Below, one piece after another: positions 47,632-54,942 of a stretch of 64,000 nucleotides of DNA (its first letter is position 1; every line of letters starts with the position of its first letter). The DNA is from Streptomyces sp. HUAS CB01 (GTDB taxonomy: Bacteria > Actinomycetota > Actinomycetes > Streptomycetales > Streptomycetaceae), in the NCBI RefSeq assembly GCF_030406905.1, contig NZ_CP129137.1, positions 5,538,001 to 5,602,000 on the forward strand. The letters run 5' to 3'. Made by a program: the position numbers and the translations under genes. The notes under the pieces are model-generated. The model saw nothing but the letters and a program-made list of their open reading frames with translations. It searched no databases and was not told the origin of the DNA.

Positions 47632-48329
47632 CAGCCGCCGCGTCCGCGCGGCGCCTGCGGCCAGGGACGCCCTTCCGCTCCGCGGTGCCGGGCCGGCGGG
47701 GACGAGGGCGGGCGACGGCCACCGGCGGCGTGCCGGCCCGTAGGCCACCGGCGGCAGGGAGGCCCGTCGGCGGCGGTGCCTCGCGGGACGGCCCCCGGGA
47801 GGTTCGGCCGCCGGCCGCGGCGTCCGAAGGGGTGCGGGCCCTGCGCCGTGCCCCGCCTGCGGGGACGAGTGAGAGCGCCGTACTCGACCGGCCCGGCGCC
47901 GGACCGGCCCGGACCCGACGGGACCGGCGCGGCATCTCGTCGATCGCCCGGACCGGGACCGCCGGTGTCCACCCGTGGTGCCGAAACCGTCCTCGGCGCG
48001 CTGCGCGCTGCGTGCTGTGACCGCCCGGGACCGCCGGTGTCCACCCCTGAGCCGGAACCGTCTTGGCCGCTGCGTGCCGTGACCGCCCCGACCGGCCCGG
48101 TCGCGACGGGTCCGGCCGTCCCGTCGTCCCGCGACGGGCCCCGAGTGCGTCGGTGCTTCACGATCGTCACCGCCGGACCGCGTCGGCGCCCGGGGGTCCG
48201 GGAGGTACGGCCGCCGCGTACGCACTCCGCAAGCGGCACCCCGCATCCCGGCCACGTGCCCGGTCGATGCCCGATGCCCGACTCCCGTCCGCGCGATCGC
48301 CGTCTGCACGGCCCGGCGGCAGCGGACCG
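47632..48329. other. Long intergenic region with imperfect repeats
   Basis: About 700 bases between the TetR gene and the convergent membrane protein gene. All open frames give Arg/Pro/Gly strings without ribosome sites. Short words GGGACCGCCGGTGTCCACCC, CGGACCGGCCCGG and similar are repeated. I see no gene, terminator or mobile element. Confidence 0.6.
47954..48088. repeat. Degenerate ~70-bp direct repeat
   Basis: A segment beginning GGGACCGCCGGTGTCCACCC and ending GTGACCGCCC occurs at about 47954-48025 and, shortened by several deletions, at about 48027-48088. Head-to-tail, with roughly 80 percent identity by eye. Confidence 0.65.
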
Positions 48330-49163
48330 TCACCGCCCCGCCGCGGCCTCCGGCTGCTGTTCGAGGCGCTCGTGCATCTTGCGCAGTGAGTCCGTGGCGT
48401 ACCTCTGGAGCTGCGCGTCAAGATCGGCCTTGCCCACCACATAGGCGCTGAGGATGTTCCGGCCGTCCCGCCCGGTGGCGATGACGTAGAGGTCGTTCAC
48501 CTTCGCCCCGTTCGCCGAGACGACCTGGCGGCCCTCCTCCGAGACCAGTTCGTCGAAGCCCGGCAGCTGCGGCGGGCTCGCCTCGCGCACGGCGTTCCAG
48601 CGTTCCTTGCCGCGGAACTGGTCGGGGCAGCGGTGGATGTTGTCCCGGGCGTCGGCGAGATACTGCCTCGCCGTGGCCTCGTCGGCGAACACCTTCACCT
48701 CGGAGGTCCCCGCGATACCGGACGACGCCTCCGTCACATTGCGCTGCAGGGACGCCAGCGTGCCGATCCGGCTGGGGCGGCTGGCGAACTCGCAGTTCTC
48801 CCGTACCAGGGACTCCGGCGCGGGATCGACCTCGTACGGCTTGTGCTGGGCGAAACCGGGTCCCCAGTCCGGGGGCGCCAGCGCCACCCGTGTCGCCACG
48901 GCGTGCGCCGCCGCCTCGGCGGCCTTCGTGTCGGTGGGCGCGGGCGGGACGGCACGCTCGCCGTCGCCGTCGCCGCCGAGCGACACCACCAGCACGACGA
49001 CGAGCACCAGTACCGCCGCCGCGGCCCCGGCGATCAGTGCCCGCTTGCGCCGGGAGCCCCCGCGCGGAGCCCCGGAGCCCGAGGGCGGCGGGGGACCGGG
49101 TGCCGGTCCGGAGGGCCGGGGGACGGGTCCTGAGGGCGGGCCCGTGGGGGGTTGTGAGCTCAT
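48330..49163 (-). CDS. Membrane-anchored hypothetical protein
   Basis: A 277-residue protein: a Pro/Gly/Ser-rich cytoplasmic head (SSQPPTGPPSGPVPRPSGP), a basic patch RRKRA, one membrane helix at about 45-65, then an extracytoplasmic domain of ~200 residues with two cysteines (NCEFASRPS and HRCPDQ). The outer part is a globular alpha/beta sequence that resembles uncharacterised actinobacterial sensor-like domains (PknH-like), but the match is not firm. ATG 49163 starts the Pro-rich head. It diverges from the citramalate synthase leader. Confidence 0.8.
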   Translation of the reverse strand: MSSQPPTGPPSGPVPRPSGPAPGPPPPSGSGAPRGGSRRKRALIAGAAAAVLVLVVVLVVSLGGDGDGERAVPPAPTDTKAAEAAAHAVATRVALAPPDWGPGFAQHKPYEVDPAPESLVRENCEFASRPSRIGTLASLQRNVTEASSGIAGTSEVKVFADEATARQYLADARDNIHRCPDQFRGKERWNAVREASPPQLPGFDELVSEEGRQVVSANGAKVNDLYVIATGRDGRNILSAYVVGKADLDAQLQRYATDSLRKMHERLEQQPEAAAGR

Positions 49164-49288
49164 GGGGATTCCCCTACCACTCGGCCGGGCGTCCCCCCGC
49201 CCGCCGATCGGGTGCCGGAACCGGCCCTGGCACCCCACGGTCCTCACACCGCCCGCATACTGAGACCCCTGTCCATGCTGGCGCGCAT

Positions 49289-49363
49289 ATGTGGCAGACT
49301 GCCATCGTGCTCGCATTCGCCATGATTATCGGCAGCAGCGCGCCGGTCCGCAGTGACCGCTGA
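49289..49363 (+). CDS. Leader peptide upstream of citramalate synthase
   Basis: A 24-residue frame from ATG 49289 (MWQTAIVLAFAMIIGSSAPV...), or 18 residues from GTG 49307. It holds ATC-GTG-CTC and, later, ATG-ATT-ATC, so it is dense in Ile/Val/Leu codons, with the otherwise rare ATT. It ends 57 bases before a U-tract terminator that precedes the isoleucine-pathway gene cimA. Layout equals that of the ilvB leader. Ribosome site is weak for either start. Confidence 0.65.
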   Translation: MWQTAIVLAFAMIIGSSAPVRSDR

Positions 49364-49419
49364 CCCGTGGACAGCAAGCCCCCGCGGCAGCGGCACCGTG
49401 CCCCAGACCCGCGCGCAGA

Positions 49420-49445
49420 CCTCTCGCACCCGCGAGGGGTTTTTT
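49420..49445 (+). terminator. Attenuator-type terminator before cimA
   Basis: Stem CCTCTCGC / GCGAGGGG (one T-G pair), loop ACCC, followed by TTTTTT at 49440-49445. Its lower stem and tail, CGAGGGGTTTTTT, are almost those of the ilvB attenuator. Confidence 0.85.
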
Positions 49446-49548
49446 CGTTTTACGGCCCCACCCCGGCCGGAGACCGAGGCGCACGAAGACGGGGGCAAGT
49501 GGAGCCAGATATTCCGGAGCCACTCATCCGACAGGAGTCACAACAGCC

Positions 49549-51174
49549 ATGACCACAGAGGCCACGGACACCGATAGGCACCCGGTCCTCGACGACGGCT
49601 TCCATGTCTTCGACACCACGCTCCGCGACGGAGCGCAGCGCGAGGGCATCAACCTCACCGTCGCGGACAAGCTGACCATCGCCCGGCACCTCGACGAGTT
49701 CGGCGTGGGCTTCATCGAGGGCGGATGGCCGGGTGCCAACCCCCGGGACACGGAGTTCTTCGCCCGGGCCCGCCAGGAGATCGACTTCAGGCACGCCCGG
49801 CTCGTCGCCTTCGGCGCCACCCGCCGCCCGGGTGCGACCGCTGCCGAGGACCCGCAGGTCAAGGCGCTGCTGGACTCCGGAGCCCCAGTGATCACACTGG
49901 TGGCCAAGTCCCACGACCGCCATGTCGAACTCGCGCTGCGCACGACCCTGGACGAGAACCTGGAGATGGTCCGCGACACCGTCTCCCATCTGCGTTCGCA
50001 GGGCAGACGCGTCTTCGTCGACTGCGAGCACTTCTTCGACGGCTACCGGGCCAACCCCGACTACGCGAAGGCGGTCGTCCGCACCGCCCACGAGGCGGGT
50101 GCCGACGTCGTCGTCCTCTGCGACACCAACGGCGGCATGCTGCCCGCCCAGGTCCAGGCCGTGGTCGCCACCGTCCTCGCCGACACGGGCGCCCGCCTCG
50201 GCATCCACGCCCAGGACGACACCGGCTGCGCCGTGGCGAACACGCTCGCCGCCGTCGACGCGGGCGCGACGCACGTCCAGTGCACGGCCAACGGCTACGG
50301 CGAGCGCGTCGGCAACGCCAACCTCTTCCCGGTCGCCGCCGCGCTGGAGCTGAAGTACGGCAAGCAGGTGCTGCCCCCCGGCGCCCTCCGCGAGATGACC
50401 CGGATCTCGCACGCGATCGCCGAGGTCGTCAACCTCACGCCGTCCACCCACCAGCCCTATGTGGGTGTTTCCGCCTTCGCCCACAAGGCCGGACTGCACG
50501 CCTCCGCGATCAAGGTCGATCCCGACCTCTACCAGCACATCGACCCCGAGCAGGTCGGCAACACCATGCGGATGCTCGTCTCCGACATGGCCGGCCGCGC
50601 CTCCGTCGAGCTCAAGGGCCGGGAACTCGGCGTCGACCTGGGCGGCGACCGGGAGCTCGTCGGCCGCGTCGTCGAGCGGGTCAAGGAGCGCGAACTGCGC
50701 GGCTACACGTACGAGGCCGCCGACGCCTCCTTCGAGCTGCTGCTTCGCGCCGAGGCGGAAGGACGCGCGCTCACGTACTTCCGCACCGAGTCCTGGCGGG
50801 TGATCGTCGAGGACCGGCCCGACGGGAGTCACGCCAACGAGGCCACGGTGAAGCTGTGGGCCAAGGGCGAGCGCATCGTCGCCACCGCCGAGGGGAACGG
50901 CCCCGTCAACGCGCTGGACCGGGCGATGCGGGTGGGCCTGGAGCGGATCTACCCCCAGCTCGCCAAACTGGAACTGGTCGACTACCGCGTCCGCATCCTC
51001 GAAGGCCGGCACGGTACTGGCTCGACGACCCGGGTGCTGATCACGACCGGCGACGGCACCGGCGAGTGGTCCACCGTAGGCGTCGGCGACAACATCATCG
51101 CCGCCTCCTGGCAGGCCCTCGAGGACGCGTACACGTACGGACTGCTGCGCGCGGGCGTGGAGCCCGCGGAATAG
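49549..51174 (+). CDS. cimA: Citramalate synthase
   Basis: A 541-residue enzyme of the LeuA/CimA family. The catalytic barrel shows FDTTLRDGAQREGINL, the metal histidines in GIHAQDDTGCAVANT, and CTANGYGERVGNANL; the C-terminal regulatory domain is short. Sequence features (GGWPGANPRDTEFF, KSHDRHV) belong to the citramalate branch (TIGR00977), which makes (R)-citramalate from pyruvate and acetyl-CoA as a threonine-independent route to isoleucine, rather than 2-isopropylmalate synthase. ATG 49549 follows GACAGGAG. It is preceded by the leader and attenuator above. Confidence 0.9.
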   Translation: MTTEATDTDRHPVLDDGFHVFDTTLRDGAQREGINLTVADKLTIARHLDEFGVGFIEGGWPGANPRDTEFFARARQEIDFRHARLVAFGATRRPGATAAEDPQVKALLDSGAPVITLVAKSHDRHVELALRTTLDENLEMVRDTVSHLRSQGRRVFVDCEHFFDGYRANPDYAKAVVRTAHEAGADVVVLCDTNGGMLPAQVQAVVATVLADTGARLGIHAQDDTGCAVANTLAAVDAGATHVQCTANGYGERVGNANLFPVAAALELKYGKQVLPPGALREMTRISHAIAEVVNLTPSTHQPYVGVSAFAHKAGLHASAIKVDPDLYQHIDPEQVGNTMRMLVSDMAGRASVELKGRELGVDLGGDRELVGRVVERVKERELRGYTYEAADASFELLLRAEAEGRALTYFRTESWRVIVEDRPDGSHANEATVKLWAKGERIVATAEGNGPVNALDRAMRVGLERIYPQLAKLELVDYRVRILEGRHGTGSTTRVLITTGDGTGEWSTVGVGDNIIAASWQALEDAYTYGLLRAGVEPAE

Positions 51175-51196
51175 CCCGTCACGGCGCCACGCCCCG

Positions 51197-51220
51197 GCCC
51201 CTGGTGGTCCCACCAGGGGC
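51197..51220. terminator. Terminator after cimA
   Basis: An 11-base perfect stem (GCCCCTGGTGG) with a two-base TC centre, 22 bases after the stop of cimA. Confidence 0.8.
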
Positions 51221-51258
51221 TGTGTCCTATTTCATGGTGTTCGGGTAGCTTCGATGGC

Positions 51259-52587
51259 ATGAGGACCAGGCCGTTTTCCCTGCTGTCTGCCCTCGCCGGG
51301 CTGACACTCCTTCTCCTGCTGGCCCTGGCTTCCGGCGCGGGTGCCGGAACCACGGGCATCTCCGACGCGGCCGCCGCCCTGAAGCAGGACCCGGTCTATG
51401 TCGACCCGGCCGCCCGCTCCCAGCTCTCCCCGGCCGACGAGAAGGCCCTCGAGCAGAGGATCGTGAGCGCGGACAAGCCCGTGTTCGTCGCCGTCCTGCC
51501 CGCGAGCGCGCAGTTCCCGGCGGGGAGCGTGCTGCGCGATCTGCGCACGGCCACCGGGATCACCGGGCTGTACGGCATTCGTCTCGGCGACCGCTTCGAC
51601 GCGGGCGCCGACGGCAGCGTCATGCCGCGGAACGCCGTGCGGAACGTCGTCTCCGGCGTGAACACCCCGGGCGTCGACGCCGCCACGCAGCTCGACAACT
51701 TCGTCGACCAGACGCTCCCGACCGTGCGCGGCAGCGCACCGGCCTCGTGGAGCGACGGGTCCGACCCCGACGGCGCCGGCACCGGTTCGCTGATCGCCGT
51801 CGGCGCCGTCCTCGTCGCGGGCGGGGCCGGGGCGTACGCCGTGGTCCGCCGCAGCCGCCGGCGCAAGGCCGAGGAGGAGCGGGCCGCCCTGGAGAAGCTG
51901 CGGGTGGTCGTCGACGAGGACATCACCGCCTACGGCGAGGAGCTGGACCGGCTCGACTTCCGCCCGTCCGAGCCGGGCGCCGACGACGCCATGCGCGCCG
52001 ACTACGAACGCGCCCTGGACTCCTACGAGGAGGCCAAGTCCGCCATGGCGGCCGCCGAGCACCCGCATGACGTCCGGGTCGTCACCGAGGCGCTGGAGGA
52101 GGGCCGTTACGCGCTCGCGGCGCTCGCCGCGCGCAGGGAGGGCGCCCCGGTGCCGGAGCGCCGCGCCCCGTGCTTCTTCGACCCCAGCCACGGCCCCTCC
52201 GTGACCGACATGACGTGGACCCCGGCGGCTGGCGCCCCCCGCGAGGTGCCCGTGTGCGCCGCCGACGCGGCCCGTCTCCGGGACGGCGAGGACCCCATGG
52301 CACGCACGGTGGAGACCGAGTCCGGCCGCCGCCCGTACTGGGAGGCCGGACCGGCGTACGGGCCCTGGGCGGGCGGCTACTTCGGCGGCGGTCTGCTGCC
52401 GGGCCTGCTGGCCGGCACCCTGCTGGGCAGCGCGCTGTCCACGCCCGCGTACGCCTCCGAGTACGGCGGCGGCGACTTCGGCGGCGGGGACTTCTCCGGC
52501 GCCGACTTCAACTCCTCCGACTTCGGCGGCGGCTTCGGCGGCGACTGGGGCGGCGGAGGCGGCTTCGACGGAGGCGGTGGCTTCTGA
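51259..52587 (+). CDS. Hypothetical membrane protein with Gly-rich C-terminus
   Basis: A 442-residue protein with an N-terminal signal or helix (LLSALAGLTLLLLLALASG), an outer domain of ~150 residues (LKQDPVYVDPAARSQLSPADEK), a membrane helix LIAVGAVLVAGGAGAYAVV near 175-195, a charged coiled cytoplasmic region, and a C-terminus of Gly/Phe/Asp/Ser repeats like GGGDFGGGDFSG. No standard domain is recognised; similar proteins are common in Streptomyces. ATG 51259; TAGCTT at 51246-51251 would give a leaderless message. Its stop overlaps the next ATG by one base. Confidence 0.82.
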   Translation: MRTRPFSLLSALAGLTLLLLLALASGAGAGTTGISDAAAALKQDPVYVDPAARSQLSPADEKALEQRIVSADKPVFVAVLPASAQFPAGSVLRDLRTATGITGLYGIRLGDRFDAGADGSVMPRNAVRNVVSGVNTPGVDAATQLDNFVDQTLPTVRGSAPASWSDGSDPDGAGTGSLIAVGAVLVAGGAGAYAVVRRSRRRKAEEERAALEKLRVVVDEDITAYGEELDRLDFRPSEPGADDAMRADYERALDSYEEAKSAMAAAEHPHDVRVVTEALEEGRYALAALAARREGAPVPERRAPCFFDPSHGPSVTDMTWTPAAGAPREVPVCAADAARLRDGEDPMARTVETESGRRPYWEAGPAYGPWAGGYFGGGLLPGLLAGTLLGSALSTPAYASEYGGGDFGGGDFSGADFNSSDFGGGFGGDWGGGGGFDGGGGF

Positions 52588-52859
52588 TGCGCAGCAAGAA
52601 ATGGAACGTCGAGATCGTCATCACCGAGAGCGACCGCACGACCCAGGCGGAGGCGCGCCTGAGGGGGCAGAACGCGGAGCTGTACGTCGGCGAGGGAACG
52701 GCCCACCGCAATCGCGCGGACCAGGACATCCCCCACATCGGCGATGAGCTCGCGGTGGCGCGGGCCCTGAACGGGGTGAGCCACTCCCTGCTCCACGAGG
52801 TGGCCACGGAGATCGAGTCCCGCACGGGCGAGCACGTGCACCGCCTCCGCGAGGGGTGA
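52587..52859 (+). CDS. DUF1876 protein
   Basis: A 90-residue protein of the actinobacterial DUF1876 family: a compact alpha/beta fold like a double-stranded-RNA-binding domain. The pattern KWNVEIVITESDRTTQAEARL and GDELAVARALNGVSHSLL is typical. Translationally coupled to the membrane protein (TGATG overlap). Role unknown, although DUF1876 genes are often stress-linked; the pairing with that membrane protein is notable. Confidence 0.85.
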   Translation: MRSKKWNVEIVITESDRTTQAEARLRGQNAELYVGEGTAHRNRADQDIPHIGDELAVARALNGVSHSLLHEVATEIESRTGEHVHRLREG

Positions 52860-53129
52860 GCCGCCGGTCCCGGCAGGCCGGGCCGCACCGCGCCGGGCCC
52901 CGTCCTCCCCGGGAGCCCGGGGGCCAGGGTGGAGCGACAGGTTCGGGCCACCGCCGACCAGCTCCGTTCGGTGACAGATCCTGTGCGAAGCGTAGTCAGG
53001 ATGGCGCGAACCCCTCTTGAGCCGGCCTTGCGGGCGCAAAAGACTTTGTCCTGTGCCGAGACGGGTGTCCGCCCGCACGGGGGTCTGCGGCACTCCGCTC
53101 GTACCGGCCGACCCGAGGAGGCCCCCCGT

Positions 53130-53645
53130 ATGCCCGAAACCGGCACGCGACGCACCGGACACCCGATCACCCTGGCCGACGGAACACCCACCCGGACGCG
53201 CGAGGCGACCCCCGCCGACCTCGGTCCGGTCCAGGCGCTGCACCGCCGCTGCTCGCCGGACAGCCGCGCCATGCGCTACCACGCGGGTACGCCCGGACTG
53301 TCCGCGGCGGGCTGGCGGATGCTGTGCGATCCGGAGCGCGGCACCACCCTGGTCACCACCACCGTCCAGCGGACGGACCGCATCATCGCCATGACCAATG
53401 TCATGCGCACGGGACGGCAGGGCGTCGGCGAGTTCGCCGTGCTGATCGAGGACGCCTGGCAGTCCAAGGGGCTGGGTACGGCGCTCGCAGCCCACGCGGC
53501 CGAAGTCGCCCGACGGGACGGGCACCACACCCTGACCGCGGCCGTGGCGGCCGCCAACGTGCCGATGCTGCACGTCCTGGAGAATCTCGACGCGCCGCCC
53601 GCCCTGGCCACCGGCCCGGTCATCGACATCGAGATACCGCTGTAG
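53130..53645 (+). CDS. GNAT acetyltransferase
   Basis: A GNAT domain protein of 171 residues, starting at ATG 53130 with GAGGAG placed upstream. The core VGEFAVLIEDAWQSKGLGTAL binds acetyl-CoA, and the preceding TREATPADLGPVQALHRRCSP matches the GNAT part of CoA-synthetase/protein-acetylase families. Substrate unknown; protein lysine is plausible. The 270-base gap before it has no gene. A 56-base gap leads to the DUF2087 gene. Confidence 0.88.
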   Translation: MPETGTRRTGHPITLADGTPTRTREATPADLGPVQALHRRCSPDSRAMRYHAGTPGLSAAGWRMLCDPERGTTLVTTTVQRTDRIIAMTNVMRTGRQGVGEFAVLIEDAWQSKGLGTALAAHAAEVARRDGHHTLTAAVAAANVPMLHVLENLDAPPALATGPVIDIEIPL

Positions 53646-53701
53646 GGGAGGCCGGCGAAAGTGCGTTGCACCGGCCCGGCGGGCTGCATGAGGCTCGGCG
53701 C

Positions 53702-53977
53702 ATGACCGACAACGAATCCGGCGGCTCGCGGGACGTGTCCGCCCTCTTCTCCGGCGGCAGGCTGAGGGCCGTCCCGCGCAGGGCGGCCCGCCGCGGGCAG
53801 CTGCTCGACCATCTCGCGCGGACCCTGTTCGAGCAGGGCCGGGACTACACCGAGCGCGAGGTCAACGACGCGATCCGCACGGTCCACGACGACTGCTCGG
53901 CGCTGCGTCGCTATCTGGTCGAGGCCCGTCTGCTGACTCGCGCCAGGGACGGCAGCGCCTACCGGCGAGCCGTGTGA
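53702..53977 (+). CDS. DUF2087 protein, likely DNA-binding
   Basis: A 91-residue protein of the DUF2087 type (RRGQLLDHLARTLFEQGRDY then TEREVNDAIRTVHDDCSALR and LVEARLLTRARDGSAY). The domain is a small winged-helix-like unit often fused to regulators. ATG 53702; no strong ribosome site. It is followed by a bidirectional terminator. Target unknown. Confidence 0.85.
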   Translation: MTDNESGGSRDVSALFSGGRLRAVPRRAARRGQLLDHLARTLFEQGRDYTEREVNDAIRTVHDDCSALRRYLVEARLLTRARDGSAYRRAV

Positions 53978-54010
53978 CCGCACGTGCGGGTGCAGGGGGT
54001 GCACCCATGC

Positions 54011-54040
54011 CGAACCCCCGTCCGCGGGGACGGGGGTTCG
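54011..54040. terminator. Bidirectional terminator, DUF2087 / yceI
   Basis: A perfect 13-base stem (CGAACCCCCGTCC and complement) with loop GCGG, between two convergent genes. Confidence 0.88.
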
Positions 54041-54062
54041 CCGGCTGGGCGGAGGCGCGCGG

Positions 54063-54674
54063 TCAGGCGGCCTGCTTGATCGCCGAGATGTCGAAGTTCA
54101 GCTTCACCTTGTCGCTGACCATGACACCGCCGGTCTCCAGCGCGGCGTTCCAGGTCAGGCCCCAGTCGGAGCGCAGGATCTCGGCGCTGCCCTCGAAGCC
54201 GACGCGCTCGTTGCCGTAGACGTCGGTCGCCGTGCCGTTGAACTCCAGGTCGATGGAGAGCGGACGCGTCACGTCCTTGATGGTGAGGTCACCGCTGATG
54301 CGGTACTTCTCGCCACCGAGCTGCTCGGCCGTGGTCGAGCGGAAGGACATCACCGGGAACGTCTCCACGTCGAAGAAGTCACCGCTGCGCAGGTGGCCGT
54401 CACGGTCGGCGATGCCGGTGTCGATGCTGGCGATCTTGACGTCGATGGTCGCGGCCGAGCGGGACGGGTCGGAGCCGTCCAGCTGCAGCGTGCCCTCGTG
54501 GTCGCTGAACGTGCCGCGCACGTTGGTGACCATGGCGTGGCGCACGGTGAAGCCGATGCTGCTGTGGGCCGGGTCGATGGCGTACGTGCCGCTGAGGGCG
54601 ACCAGCGCGGGGTCCACCGTGCGGGTGGCGGCGGGGGCGGCGGCTTCGTTGGTCTTGCGGTTGAACAGGCCCAT
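54063..54674 (-). CDS. YceI-family lipid-binding protein
   Basis: A 203-residue YceI-fold protein, a beta-barrel that binds isoprenoid-like lipids. It shows the family features GTYAIDPAHSSIGFTVRHAMVTNVRG, the paired DGHLRSGDFFDVETFPVMSF and GDLTIKDVTRPLSIDLEF. Unlike proteobacterial YceI it has no signal peptide, so it is cytoplasmic. ATG 54674 follows GAGGAG. The gene has a recognisable promoter with two TTGAA/TTCAA-type sites, so it is probably controlled by a MarR-like repressor. Confidence 0.92.
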   Translation of the reverse strand: MGLFNRKTNEAAAPAATRTVDPALVALSGTYAIDPAHSSIGFTVRHAMVTNVRGTFSDHEGTLQLDGSDPSRSAATIDVKIASIDTGIADRDGHLRSGDFFDVETFPVMSFRSTTAEQLGGEKYRISGDLTIKDVTRPLSIDLEFNGTATDVYGNERVGFEGSAEILRSDWGLTWNAALETGGVMVSDKVKLNFDISAIKQAA

Positions 54675-54726
54675 GATTGCTCCTCGGGGACGTGGTCGGG
54701 CGGGGCGGTGGCCTTCCCGGCCACTC

Positions 54727-54778
54727 GTTGAACCTTCAACGACGACCACCATAGAAGCATTCCCGTTCAAGTTTCAAC
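54727..54778 (-). promoter_or_regulatory. yceI promoter with duplicated operator
   Basis: Read on the minus strand: -35 TTGAAA (54772-54777), 18-base spacer, -10 TATGGT (54748-54753), start near 54741. GTTGAA-GG-TTCAAC, a perfect 14-base palindrome, lies at 54727-54740 just after the start, and GTTGAA-AC-TTGAAC (one change) at 54765-54778 covers the -35. Two matching sites flanking a promoter is typical of repressor operators. Confidence 0.65.
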
Positions 54779-54942
54779 TTTTCTCGTGGATCGTCACCGC
54801 GCCGCGGTCCGGACGGTCCCCCGGTGTCCCCCCGTGCCGGTCCCCGGGCACTTGGACTGAGCGAGCGGCGTTGTTGGACTGGCGGCGCCGCCGGAGGACG
54901 AATCCGTTGACCCCGTCCTGACGCGGCCGCTACCCAGTGCCC

